DNA of 64,000 nucleotides, taken from positions 1,217,290 through 1,281,289 of the forward strand of contig NZ_SGIU01000001.1 in NCBI RefSeq assembly GCF_004296335.1, read 5' to 3'. A program made the translations under genes and the position numbers. The notes under the pieces were generated by a model. That model ran no database searches, was not told the origin of the DNA, and saw only the letters and a program-made list of their open reading frames with translations. This document shows, in pieces, positions 1 through 8,491 of the stretch. Positions within the stretch are counted from its first letter, which is position 1; the number at the start of each line of letters is the position of its first letter. Origin of the DNA: Flagellimonas allohymeniacidonis. Lineage in GTDB: Bacteria; Bacteroidota; Bacteroidia; Flavobacteriales; Flavobacteriaceae.

Positions 1-2
1 CC

Positions 3-110
3 TTATCTTTTATATATCTGGTATTTAATGATACCGAAACCAACATTTTTGATCCAGTACAACAAAACTCTCAATTCATTAGCAAAATCACTCTGTTGAA
101 ACAATTTTAA
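3..110 (+). CDS. C-terminal end of an unidentified protein (partial)
   Basis: The first bases hold an open frame of 35 codons ending in TAA at 108-110, two bases before the next start codon. The encoded tail ends in a run of alternating hydrophobic residues finishing KQF, like the last beta strand of many Bacteroidota outer-membrane or periplasmic proteins. Close coupling to the MerC-like gene suggests one transcript. Too little is visible to name a family, and the frame could be open by chance. Confidence 0.4.
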   Translation, partial: LSFIYLVFNDTETNIFDPVQQNSQFISKITLLKQF

Positions 111-112
111 CC

Positions 113-523
113 ATGAAAATCATAAATATATCATCTAGGTCAGACCTAATAGGAGCATTAGCGAGTTCATTTTGTCTGATCCACTGCGTCGCCACCCCTT
201 TATTATTTACTTTTCCTATTGTAAATTCCGCGAACAACAATCATGGGCATAATCTATGGTGGGGAATTTTGGACCTAGTTTTTCTTGGTATTTCCCTACT
301 TGCAGTTAACAAGTCTGCGACTCATACCACCAAATCTTGGGTAGGTTATGCACTTTGGGGTACTTGGGGCAGTTTGGCCTTAATCATATTGAACGAAAAG
401 ATATCCTTAATCCCTATTTGGGAGGAGGCCATATATCTCCCAGCAATAGCACTTGTGTTTCTACACATTTACAATAGAAAATATTGCCGTTGCGGCAATG
501 AGAAATGTTGTGCGGTGAAGTAG
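113..523 (+). CDS. MerC-domain inner-membrane protein
   Basis: A 136-residue integral membrane protein with about four hydrophobic segments. The first holds SSFCLIHCVATPLL (residues 17-30), the two-cysteine transmembrane motif typical of the MerC family; the tail carries a second cysteine-rich stretch, YCRCGNEKCC. MerC proteins of mercury operons carry Hg(II) across the inner membrane, but many Bacteroidota MerC-domain proteins lie outside mer operons and have no proven substrate. No merA, merR or merP is visible here, so mercury transport should not be assumed. The gene lies just outside the left boundary of the putative hydrogenase island. Confidence 0.75.
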   Translation: MKIINISSRSDLIGALASSFCLIHCVATPLLFTFPIVNSANNNHGHNLWWGILDLVFLGISLLAVNKSATHTTKSWVGYALWGTWGSLALIILNEKISLIPIWEEAIYLPAIALVFLHIYNRKYCRCGNEKCCAVK

Positions 524-607
524 CACAACTTTGTAAATTGATTTCCAAAAAACAAAAAGTCGGGAGACAGGATTTCCTTCGGGCGTCCAGAGTTGTTGGT
601 TACTGCA

Positions 608-687
608 AATTAAAGCTTCGCTTTAATTAAAAAAGAAAGCGGAATATTTTCTTAAGAAAGTGAACTCTCTAAGAAAACCTCCGCTTT
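608..687 (+). terminator. Two hairpins downstream of the MerC-like gene, probable terminator
   Basis: A 9-bp perfect stem (608-616 with 620-628, loop TTC) is followed by a longer structure. In the latter AAAGCGGA (636-643) pairs with TCCGCTTT (680-687), and inside it TTTTCTTA (647-654) pairs with TAAGAAAA (670-677). The short GTTTTG tail is not a strong U-tract. A transcription end before the island boundary fits; the exact mechanism is uncertain. Confidence 0.45.
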
Positions 688-692
688 GTTTT

Positions 693-710
693 GTCGGGAT
701 GACTGGATTC
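693..710. other. Putative left attachment site (copy of tRNA-Pro 3' end)
   Basis: GTCGGGATGACTGGATTC here is identical to 20776-20793, which is the 3' end of the tRNA-Pro gene read on the plus strand plus one flanking base. The match continues as AAA here against GAA there. No other part of a tRNA is present at this position, so this is an isolated tRNA 3' fragment, the usual footprint of a tyrosine recombinase that integrates into a tRNA 3' end. A 7-bp inverted repeat (GATGACT 698-704, AGTCATC 715-721) overlaps the site. Confidence 0.6.
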
Positions 711-768
711 AAATAGTCATCACAAATTATTGTATATCAATATTTTACACTTATCTTCTGAACTAATC

Positions 769-784
769 CACCGAACTCTAAACC
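769..784 (+). repeat. Subterminal direct repeat, left copy (possible integrase arm site)
   Basis: CACCGAACTCTA followed by AACC matches CACCGAACTCTA-CACC at 20659-20674 in the same orientation, with one mismatch in 16 bases. Both copies are preceded by AATCCA, with four extra bases between in the right copy. They lie 58 and 101 bases inside the two putative attachment sites, where arm-type recombinase sites are expected. Confidence 0.4.
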
Positions 785-901
785 AGGTTCAAATCAGTAC
801 ATTTTGATGCAAAATTAATGGATCTTTTGCCTATCAAAAATAGATAATAAATTAATATAGATTCAAAAGAATAGACTTTTGTAAGTTATATTGCCAAGAA
901 C

Positions 902-3190
902 ATGAATACTTGGCACATCCATATAGAAGGAAGGGTTCAGGGTGTTGGATTTCGTCCTTACGTATATCGGCTTGCGCTGGAAAGAGATTTAACTGGAGTT
1001 GTTTATAACGCACTTGATGGTGTGCATGTAAAATTTTCTGGGTCCGAAGATCAGGCGGAAGAGTTTTATGCCGCTATAATCGATAAAACACCTTCTTTGG
1101 CAAGAATAACCAATCACAAAATTACCAGAGAAACGGGAGAGCGTTACAAAGGTTTTCAAATCCTGCAAGACCAATCCGATGTATCTGCATCCCTTATGCT
1201 TCCTCCAGATTTTGCGGTATGCGAAAATTGCAAAAATGAGGTTTTGTTAGGCAAAAACCGTAGGTCTGGCTATCCTTTCATTACTTGTACACAGTGCGGT
1301 CCACGTTTTTCCCTAATCACTGAACTCCCCTATGAACGGGCGTTTACCACTATGGAAGCGTATCAAATGTGCCATTCCTGCAAACAAGAATATGGAGATC
1401 CTAGGGACCGCCGTTACCATTCTCAAACGAATTCATGCACAGCATGCGGTGTTCGAGTGGCTCTTTGGAATAACAAGGGTCAGAAAATTGAAACCAATTC
1501 CCAGCTGGCAATCGAAAAAATAGCGAGGTTATGGGAGGAGGGGAAAATTATAGCGATAAAAGGGGTTGGCGGATATTTGCTTACATGTGACGCCACAAAT
1601 GCAAAAGCTATTCGAACTCTTCGGCAGAGAAAGCACAGACCTTCCAAGCCTTTTGCTTGCATGTACCCAAATATTAATGACGTACAGCGGGATTGCCATA
1701 TTGACTCCGCTGAACAGCAGATGCTTACTGGTGAGGTGGCTCCAATCCTGTTGTTGCCAATAAAGAAGAAATCTGTTGATGTCGCCTTGAGCGATATTGC
1801 TCCTGGTCTCAATCAAATTGGGGTGATGCTCCCTTATACTCCATTGTATCTCCTACTGATGCAGGCCTTTGGGAAACCCGTAATTGCCACTAGTGGGAAT
1901 CTAAGCAATACCTCCATCGTTTTTGAAGACAAAAAGATATTTATGGAATTATCTGACATTTGGGATTTTGCACTGACCAACGACAGGGAAATAGTAACCC
2001 CACAGGATGACAGCGTAGTGCGCTTTAGTCCATTTAAAAAGCAACCCATACTTATTCGTAGGTCCCGTGGTATTGCCCCGAATTACTTTTGGCCGGATAC
2101 GCCTACAGAACAAAAGACAATTTTAGCTTTGGGAGCATCACAAAAAAGCGCTTTTGGATTGCTTTATGGAGGCCTATTATATTTAAGTCAATATCTAGGC
2201 GATCTGACCTTTCTGGACAGCACGGAAAACCTTAAAAGAACTATTCAATATTTTATCAATATGCTAAACTGTCGACCCGAAATTATTTTGGTCGATAAAC
2301 ATCCTAATTACTATTCCACTGAATATGGTAAATACTTGGCGGATGTATATGGAGGAAAACTTGTGTCCATACAACACCATTTTGCACATTTTGCAGGAGT
2401 TTTAGCCGAACATTCACTAATACAAAAATCTGAAAGGGTCTTAGGAATTATTTGGGACGGCACGGGTTATGGAAATGATGGGAACAGTTGGGGTGGTGAG
2501 TTTTTGGTTTATGAAAACAGGAAGATAAAAAGACTAGTACATATCGCATATGTCCCTTTAATACTAGGAGACAAAATGGCTACTGAACCCAGACTTTCGG
2601 CTCTGTCGCATTCGGGGCAGAACCCTGCCATTCTCCCCTTGTTGAAAGACAAGTTTAGTACGCAAGAATGGAAAATATATCAAAGACTCTTAGACAATGG
2701 TTCACCTCTAAAGACGTCCAGTATGGGGCGCTTGTTCGACGCTGTTGCCTGTCTATTGGGAATTATGGATACTCAAACTTATGAAGGTGAAGCCGCCCTG
2801 CAGCTTGAAACAATGGCGCAAACCTATTTTGACTACCATGAAGGTGCTGCCTATTCGGGCTATGATACCCAAATATCGTATCTTGAAGGAATATCAACTA
2901 TGCCCATCATTGAAGGTGTAGTTAGGGATTTGAATAATGGTACTTCCAAGAATGAAATTGCATTCAAGTTCCATTATTCGCTTGTGAGGATGGTTGAAGA
3001 AATTGCTCTTACAAATGCTATGGAAAAAATAGCTTTTAGCGGAGGTGTTTTTCAGAACGGGCTTTTAGTGGATTTAATGATAATTCATCTGGAGGATACG
3101 TTTCAACTTTATTTTCATCAGCAGGTATCTCCCAATGACGAGGGTATTGCCCTAGGGAAATTAGCATATTACCAAAATATTGAAGAATGA
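902..3190 (+). CDS. hypF: Carbamoyltransferase HypF, hydrogenase maturation
   Basis: HypF converts carbamoyl phosphate to a carbamoyl adenylate and passes the carbamoyl group to the C-terminal cysteine of HypE, the first step in making the CN ligands of the NiFe site. At 762 residues it has the normal family length. Domains in order are an acylphosphatase domain (GRVQGVGFRPYVYRLA, residues 10-25), paired zinc-finger CxxC motifs (CENC, CTQC, CHSC, CTAC; about 106-182), a YrdC-like domain, and the Kae1-like carbamoyltransferase domain with its HHFAH metal motif (about 490). The gene opens the plus-strand operon and overlaps hypD by the ATGA arrangement. It is probably cytoplasmic and intact. 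Confidence 0.96.
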   Translation: MNTWHIHIEGRVQGVGFRPYVYRLALERDLTGVVYNALDGVHVKFSGSEDQAEEFYAAIIDKTPSLARITNHKITRETGERYKGFQILQDQSDVSASLMLPPDFAVCENCKNEVLLGKNRRSGYPFITCTQCGPRFSLITELPYERAFTTMEAYQMCHSCKQEYGDPRDRRYHSQTNSCTACGVRVALWNNKGQKIETNSQLAIEKIARLWEEGKIIAIKGVGGYLLTCDATNAKAIRTLRQRKHRPSKPFACMYPNINDVQRDCHIDSAEQQMLTGEVAPILLLPIKKKSVDVALSDIAPGLNQIGVMLPYTPLYLLLMQAFGKPVIATSGNLSNTSIVFEDKKIFMELSDIWDFALTNDREIVTPQDDSVVRFSPFKKQPILIRRSRGIAPNYFWPDTPTEQKTILALGASQKSAFGLLYGGLLYLSQYLGDLTFLDSTENLKRTIQYFINMLNCRPEIILVDKHPNYYSTEYGKYLADVYGGKLVSIQHHFAHFAGVLAEHSLIQKSERVLGIIWDGTGYGNDGNSWGGEFLVYENRKIKRLVHIAYVPLILGDKMATEPRLSALSHSGQNPAILPLLKDKFSTQEWKIYQRLLDNGSPLKTSSMGRLFDAVACLLGIMDTQTYEGEAALQLETMAQTYFDYHEGAAYSGYDTQISYLEGISTMPIIEGVVRDLNNGTSKNEIAFKFHYSLVRMVEEIALTNAMEKIAFSGGVFQNGLLVDLMIIHLEDTFQLYFHQQVSPNDEGIALGKLAYYQNIEE

Positions 3191-4287
3191 AATTTCTTAG
3201 CGAATACAGGGATGCCGATTTGGCAAAAAAATATTTGGATGAAATACATTCCACTGTTACCCGGCAATGGAATATTATGGAAGTATGCGGTGGGCAGACC
3301 CATAGCCTGGTCAAAAATGGGATTATGGATCTATTGCCTAAAGAAGTTCAAATGATACATGGACCCGGATGTCCGGTTTGTGTTACTCCGCTTCATTTAA
3401 TCGATAAAGCCATCTATCTCGCTGAGGACAAAAATGTTATTCTTTGTTCTTTTGGCGATATGCTGCGTGTGCCCGGATCGAAAAAAAGTTTGCTACAGGC
3501 CAAAGCTGGTGGAGCGGATGTACGCATTTTATATTCTCCGCTGGAGGCCGTCCAAATCGCAAATGAAAACCCTGACAAAGAAGTGGTCTTTTTTGCTGTT
3601 GGTTTTGAGACTACCGCCCCAGCTAATGCCCTATCGATTGACAAGGCTTATGATTTGGGACTTACCAACTATTCCATTTTGGCTTCCCAAGTGTTGGTGC
3701 CGCCAGCTATGGAAGCCGTTATCGAAGATGAAGAAAGTAAAATTGATGCATTTTTGGCTGCGGGTCATGTATGTACGATAATGGGTATGGATGAATATTA
3801 TCCCTTGGTCGCCCATTACAGAATCCCGATGGTCGTCACTGGTTTTGAACCTGTGGACCTTTTGCAGGGTATACTACTTACTGTTCAACAATTGGAAAAG
3901 GGTGAGGCCGAGCTTCAAAATCAATATAGCCGTGTGGTTAAGCCGAAAGGAAACGCAAAAGCCCAGGAACTCATCCGTAAGATTTTCATGGTCTCTGACC
4001 GGGAATGGCGGGGCATAGGTACTATTCCCGCCAGTGGATTTGAGGTAAGACGCAAATATGCTGCCTTTGATGCCAATCTAAAGTTCACTATCCAAGTCGA
4101 AAAAGTGGAGGAGCCCAAAGAATGCATTGCGGGATTGGTTTTAAAAGGCATCAAAAAACCAAAGCAGTGTTCACAGTTCGGCAAAAAATGCACTCCTCAA
4201 AATCCGATGGGCGCCCCCATGGTTAGTTCTGAAGGAGCTTGTGCCGCATATTATCACTTTAGTGGAGCCGCAGAAACCGTTGCATAA
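3187..4287 (+). CDS. hypD: Fe-S scaffold protein HypD, hydrogenase maturation
   Basis: HypD with HypC forms the scaffold on which Fe(CN)2CO is built. The 366-residue product has the family hallmarks: CGGQTHS (about 37-43), GPGCPVC (about 60-66), and a C-terminal cysteine set beginning CSQFGKKC and ending in EGACAAYY that holds the [4Fe-4S] cluster. Its start overlaps the hypF stop, and hypE follows after 17 bases, so the three are almost certainly cotranscribed. Nothing appears truncated. Confidence 0.96.
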   Translation: MKFLSEYRDADLAKKYLDEIHSTVTRQWNIMEVCGGQTHSLVKNGIMDLLPKEVQMIHGPGCPVCVTPLHLIDKAIYLAEDKNVILCSFGDMLRVPGSKKSLLQAKAGGADVRILYSPLEAVQIANENPDKEVVFFAVGFETTAPANALSIDKAYDLGLTNYSILASQVLVPPAMEAVIEDEESKIDAFLAAGHVCTIMGMDEYYPLVAHYRIPMVVTGFEPVDLLQGILLTVQQLEKGEAELQNQYSRVVKPKGNAKAQELIRKIFMVSDREWRGIGTIPASGFEVRRKYAAFDANLKFTIQVEKVEEPKECIAGLVLKGIKKPKQCSQFGKKCTPQNPMGAPMVSSEGACAAYYHFSGAAETVA

Positions 4288-4304
4288 TCCTACCTATCTC
4301 AACA

Positions 4305-5363
4305 ATGTCTAAAAAAAGCCTGAAAATGAAATTGCAATGTCCAATGCCTAAATTGGACTTTGACATTATCACTTTAGGCCATGGTAGTGGTGGCCTTTTG
4401 ACCAACAAATTATTGGATTCCGGTGTTTTTCATCTTTTTGACAATAAACACTTGCAACAACGGCATGATGGTGCTATGTTGACATTAGAGGGAAAAACCG
4501 CATTTACTACCGATAGTTTTGTCATCTCTCCTATCTTTTTTCCAGATAGCAACATTGGTGAACTGGCAGTAAATGGCACGGTGAACGATTTGGCCATGTG
4601 CGGGGCAATCCCACAATACCTTTCCTTGAGTTTTATTTTGGAGGAAGGCTTGAAAATGACCGAGTTCTGGGAAATATTGGTATCCATCAAATCCGCTGCA
4701 GAACAGGCAAACGTGCAGATTGTAACTGGAGACACCAAAGTGGTCGAAAAAGGAAAAGGCGATAAAATATTCATTAATACTACAGGTATCGGGCATCTAC
4801 ATGCCAAAGCCGATATCGCTCCTTCGAATGTACAGCCAGGGGATAAAATTATCGTAAGTGATTCTATTGCAACCCATGGTGTTGCCATAATGTCCGTGAG
4901 AGAAGGGTTGGAGTTCGAATCCGAATTAAAAAGTGACACCCGCGGATTAGGCCACATGGTCTCCATCCTGCTCGATACATTTGGGGAAGATATTCATTTA
5001 CTCAAGGACCCAACCCGAGGTGGGGTGGCAACCGTCTTAAATGAAATTGCCAGGGACAGAAATCTGGGCATAGAAATCTTGCAAAAAAATCTTCCCTTGC
5101 AAAATGAAGTAAGCGCGCTTTGTGAAATTCTCGGATTGGACCCTCTATATGTAGCGAACGAAGGCATCTTCATCGCGGTGGTCAGTGATGCGATTTCCGA
5201 AGAAGTAGTCGAAAAGCTTCAAAGTATGGAATATGGCGCAAATGCTTCCATTATCGGTGAAGTGACAAAAAACCATCCAAAACAGGTGGTACTCACAAGC
5301 GCCATTGGCGGAAAACGCATTGTAAATATGCTGGCAGGAGAACAATTACCTCGGATTTGTTAA
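4305..5363 (+). CDS. hypE: Dehydratase HypE, thiocyanate-forming hydrogenase maturation protein
   Basis: HypE receives the carbamoyl group from HypF on its terminal cysteine and dehydrates it with ATP to a thiocyanate, the cyanide donor for the NiFe site. The 352-residue protein has the PurM/ThiL-like fold signature near the N-terminus (ITLGHGSGGLLT), the ATP-binding segment around TGDTKVVEKG, and ends exactly in PRIC, the conserved tail whose cysteine carries the cyanide. An internal ATG nine codons in (MKLQCPMPKL) could be the true start. Third gene of the operon. Confidence 0.96.
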   Translation: MSKKSLKMKLQCPMPKLDFDIITLGHGSGGLLTNKLLDSGVFHLFDNKHLQQRHDGAMLTLEGKTAFTTDSFVISPIFFPDSNIGELAVNGTVNDLAMCGAIPQYLSLSFILEEGLKMTEFWEILVSIKSAAEQANVQIVTGDTKVVEKGKGDKIFINTTGIGHLHAKADIAPSNVQPGDKIIVSDSIATHGVAIMSVREGLEFESELKSDTRGLGHMVSILLDTFGEDIHLLKDPTRGGVATVLNEIARDRNLGIEILQKNLPLQNEVSALCEILGLDPLYVANEGIFIAVVSDAISEEVVEKLQSMEYGANASIIGEVTKNHPKQVVLTSAIGGKRIVNMLAGEQLPRIC

Positions 5364-5402
5364 AAAGTTATATCTTGAATGTCCAACTAAACTAGAACCT
5401 CT

Positions 5403-7520
5403 ATGAAAAATTACCTTGCTATAGCACTTGTTGTGCTCACCACTGTCATCTCCTATAGTCAAGAACAGTCCCAAGATACCATACAAATAGACCCCGTAGA
5501 AGTTACAGCCGTTAGGTCTTCTTCGGCCTTAAAAAATCTGCCTATTACGGTCGCTGTGGTGAATCAGCTCGCTATTCTTGAAACGCAGCCCCCCTCTGCC
5601 ACGGAAACCTTGAAGTACATTCCCGGGGTTACCATTCAAAACGATGGAGGCATCACCAGTACCCCCATCATAAGAGGGCTTTCCAGGGAACGTGCACCCA
5701 TCCTCATTGATGGGAATTCATTTGTAGGTGGACGAATCAGGAGCTATGCTTTGATTGATCCATGGCAAATTGAGAGGGTTGAAGTTATCAAAGGCCCTGC
5801 CTCTGCCTTCTGGGGCAGTGATGCAGTAAGTGGATTGGTCAATGTAATTACCAGAAGGGCAGAAAATGGATACGGTAAAGATTTTAAGGTTGGCACCAGC
5901 CTTTATGGGGGCTATCAGTCCGTCAATTCCTATTCGAGAGGACGCCTTGAAGTGGAAGGAAGAGGTAATGGTTTTGATTTTTTGATCGGAGGAGGTCTCC
6001 GTGATGCCGATAATACAGACACACCTGGGGGTGAGGTGCCAAACAGCCAATTCGAATCAGCCTATTTTGATTGGAATATTGGATATTCTCCTTCCGAGAA
6101 TCATCGTCTTGAATTTAGCGGTAAATATTTTAAGAATGACAATGTGGGCTTTCCAGGTGGATTGGGAGCGCCAGGTCCACCAGTACGGGACCGTGTTTTT
6201 GCTCCCGATGAACAAACCGGTTATAATTTCAATTATACTGGTAAAAATATATCGAACACTATTGAAGAGGTTGGGTTTAATGCGTATTTCAAACAGCAAA
6301 GACTGCACATTGACCAAGTGACCAATGTATTTTTTGAAGATACTATGGACATCAATCGAAGAATCGATGTTAGTCTGGATGTGGATGTAGATTTTGGTGG
6401 TTTCAAGGCCTTTACAGCGCTTCGATTGGCAGAAAATTCCAAGTTAACTGTCGGTGCGGATTATTTGAGGGAACATCGTTTTGGCACCAAAAGGGAGTTG
6501 GTTGTGGACATATTTAATCCTATGGGTGTACAAGTAAATCAAGTGGCCCCTCCTCCAGGACAAATCCAACCGGATAGTGATGCAACTTTCTTTGGGGTAT
6601 TTGCCGTTGAGGAATGGAAAGCCAGCGAGTTTGTTGATTTGTTGTTTGCACTTCGGTTTGATAATGTCAAGACAGAAATAGAGGACGAACCTTTTTTCAT
6701 TCCAGAAATCGCCGATTTATACAATGAGGATAATACCTCAGATAACAACACCGCCCTTACCGGTAATATAGGCGCTAAAATCCATGCATCAGACAGATCA
6801 GATTTCACGATCAATCTGGCTAACTCATTCCGAGCCCCAGATTTGTTTTCCAAATACAATTTTGCCGATGGGGTCATCCCCAACCCTGATCTTGGTCCCG
6901 AAAAAGGAGTATTCTATGAGTTGGGTTACGCTTACGATGGTTCAAAATTTGATATCGGCCTCAACTTTTACCAAAATTTCTTGAATGATCTATATGTTCC
7001 CGTAAGTGTTGATTTTCAGGGTACTCCAAATGTTCAGAATCAAGCCGTGGGGGAAGCCAGACTGACAGGTTGGGAATATCAGCTGAGCTATGCTATCGGT
7101 AAGTTGTCTAGTGTTTTCTGGACCGGGTCGTATATTAGGGGAAAAGATCGGGAAACCGATGAAAACCTTGCCTTTATGCCTGCGGATCAAAACATTTTCG
7201 GGTTTCAACTTCGAGATAACCGCAATGCATTTTTCGGACGGGTAGAGGGCATATTTACAAGCAAGCAAGATAGACCGGCTCCCACGGAAAGGGAAACCGA
7301 TGGCTATAGCCTTTTCAATATCAGTGGTGGAATAAATCTGCACGAGGTCTTGCCAAAGTTTCCATATTCCAAGTTGGTGCTATCTGTGGACAACCTTACG
7401 GATAAAGAGTACCAAAGTCATGTTTTTAGAGGAACTCCTGGAAATCAAACCCGGTTTTTTGCACCAGGTCGAAGCATTAACGCCCAACTCATAATCAAAC
7501 TGGGCGTCGCTGGTAAGTAG
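5403..7520 (+). CDS. TonB-dependent outer-membrane receptor in the hyp operon
   Basis: A 705-residue receptor: signal peptide (1-19, ending SYS), a TonB-box-like region with VEVTAVRSSSA, a plug domain (about 40-155, with IIRGLSRERAPILIDG and VEVIKGPASAFWGSDAV), then a 22-strand-type barrel. It has no CarboxypepD-reg domain, so it is a small-ligand receptor rather than a SusC-type importer. It lies 39 bases after hypE and just before a TetR regulator and hypC, so a role in supplying hydrogenase metal, most likely a nickel or iron chelate, is an inference from position. Substrate is not readable from sequence; siderophore or cobalamin remain possible. Confidence 0.85.
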   Translation: MKNYLAIALVVLTTVISYSQEQSQDTIQIDPVEVTAVRSSSALKNLPITVAVVNQLAILETQPPSATETLKYIPGVTIQNDGGITSTPIIRGLSRERAPILIDGNSFVGGRIRSYALIDPWQIERVEVIKGPASAFWGSDAVSGLVNVITRRAENGYGKDFKVGTSLYGGYQSVNSYSRGRLEVEGRGNGFDFLIGGGLRDADNTDTPGGEVPNSQFESAYFDWNIGYSPSENHRLEFSGKYFKNDNVGFPGGLGAPGPPVRDRVFAPDEQTGYNFNYTGKNISNTIEEVGFNAYFKQQRLHIDQVTNVFFEDTMDINRRIDVSLDVDVDFGGFKAFTALRLAENSKLTVGADYLREHRFGTKRELVVDIFNPMGVQVNQVAPPPGQIQPDSDATFFGVFAVEEWKASEFVDLLFALRFDNVKTEIEDEPFFIPEIADLYNEDNTSDNNTALTGNIGAKIHASDRSDFTINLANSFRAPDLFSKYNFADGVIPNPDLGPEKGVFYELGYAYDGSKFDIGLNFYQNFLNDLYVPVSVDFQGTPNVQNQAVGEARLTGWEYQLSYAIGKLSSVFWTGSYIRGKDRETDENLAFMPADQNIFGFQLRDNRNAFFGRVEGIFTSKQDRPAPTERETDGYSLFNISGGINLHEVLPKFPYSKLVLSVDNLTDKEYQSHVFRGTPGNQTRFFAPGRSINAQLIIKLGVAGK

Positions 7521-7530
7521 TACATCAATT

Positions 7531-8196
7531 GTGGGCAGTACAAAACATAAAATATTGAAATCAGCTATTGGGCTTTTTAACCAAAAGGGACTGGTCAATG
7601 TTCGACTGCAACAAATTGCTGATGAAGCCGGAATAAGTGTAGGGAATCTTGCCTATCATTATTACAGTAAAAAGGCCATTGTTCTGGCCATCGATTCAGA
7701 ATTGGGGGAAGAATTGGAACTATTACTTTCGATAGACCAAAACTTTCCTTCACTTCTTGATTTTGACAATCATCTGGGGCGCTATTTTTTTATACTGAAT
7801 CGTTATTCGTTTTATTTTCTGGATCTTTTAGAAATTGAACGGGCCTATCCAAAGTTGCATTCAAAGAGGGTGAATTATGTAGAAAAAATGATTGCACAAA
7901 TACAAGAATGGCTTTTGCTCAATGTGGAAAAGGAAATCTTAAGGCCCGAAAAAATGGAAAATCAGTATCAACATCTTGCTGAGTCCATATGGATGATCAT
8001 CACGTTCTGGCTCACCCAACGCCAAGTACGGGGTAAAACCGATATCGGTGAAGGCCATTTTAAAGAGTTCATCTGGAACCAATTGATACCATTGTTCACG
8101 AAAGCGGGTTGGATGGAATTTGAAGCGGTGATACTCCCACAATTAAAATTTTATCTGGACCAATCTATCTCACTAGATTTCCGTAAATTACCTTAA
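7531..8196 (+). CDS. TetR/AcrR-family transcriptional regulator
   Basis: 221 residues with a GTG start ten bases after the receptor stop. The N-terminal helix-turn-helix (ILKSAIGLFNQKGLVNVRLQ, then IADEAGISVGNLAYHYYSKK; about residues 7-46) is a classic TetR domain; the remaining 170 residues form a helical ligand domain of a type common in Bacteroidota. Lying between the TonB receptor and hypC, it may control metal uptake or the hydrogenase operons, and the palindrome at 17494-17509 is a candidate operator; both are inferences. Confidence 0.85.
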   Translation: MGSTKHKILKSAIGLFNQKGLVNVRLQQIADEAGISVGNLAYHYYSKKAIVLAIDSELGEELELLLSIDQNFPSLLDFDNHLGRYFFILNRYSFYFLDLLEIERAYPKLHSKRVNYVEKMIAQIQEWLLLNVEKEILRPEKMENQYQHLAESIWMIITFWLTQRQVRGKTDIGEGHFKEFIWNQLIPLFTKAGWMEFEAVILPQLKFYLDQSISLDFRKLP

Positions 8197-8212
8197 TCGT
8201 AAATCCTAGTTC

Positions 8213-8470
8213 ATGTGTTTGGCAGTACCTGGAAAAATTATTGGCTTTGAGGATACCATTGAAAGTGTGTTCAAAATAGGGAAGGTTTCCTTTGATGGGG
8301 TAGTGAAGAAAATCAATCTAGGGCTGGTACCGGAGGCGAAAGAAGGTGATTATGTACTTGTGCATGTCGGTGTGGCCATGAGCATTGTTGATGAAGAAGA
8401 GGCAAAGCGAACCATGGATTTTCTTCTGGGAACCGACGAACTTGATGACATTCGACCCGATGACGATTAA
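8213..8470 (+). CDS. hypC: Hydrogenase assembly chaperone HypC
   Basis: HypC partners HypD to assemble the Fe(CN)2CO unit and escorts it to the large-subunit precursor. The 85-residue protein begins MCLAVPGKI, the invariant family N-terminus with Cys2 as iron ligand, followed by a small beta barrel (about 15-58) and an acidic tail. It sits between the TetR gene and the CooC-like ATPase, apart from hypFDE but on the same strand and within the same closely spaced run. Confidence 0.96.
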   Translation: MCLAVPGKIIGFEDTIESVFKIGKVSFDGVVKKINLGLVPEAKEGDYVLVHVGVAMSIVDEEEAKRTMDFLLGTDELDDIRPDDD

Positions 8471-8491
8471 TTGGACCAAAATCAAATTGAA

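Larger units (their letters stand above)
524..901. other. 378-bp non-coding interval holding the left island boundary
   Basis: No convincing gene is present. It contains a small perfect hairpin (608-628), a long imperfect hairpin (636-687), an 18-bp copy of the tRNA-Pro 3' end (693-710) and a direct repeat shared with the other island end (769-784). The remaining AT-rich 785-901 should contain the hypF promoter, but I found no clear TTTG/TAnnTTTG pair there. Confidence 0.6.

Noticed and set aside
113..523. Mercury-resistance operon
   Set aside because: Only a MerC-domain protein is present; merA, merP, merT and merR are absent.
608..628. Independent terminator for a minus-strand transcript
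   Set aside because: The stem is perfect but A-rich on the plus strand downstream, and there is no minus-strand gene to its right that would end there.
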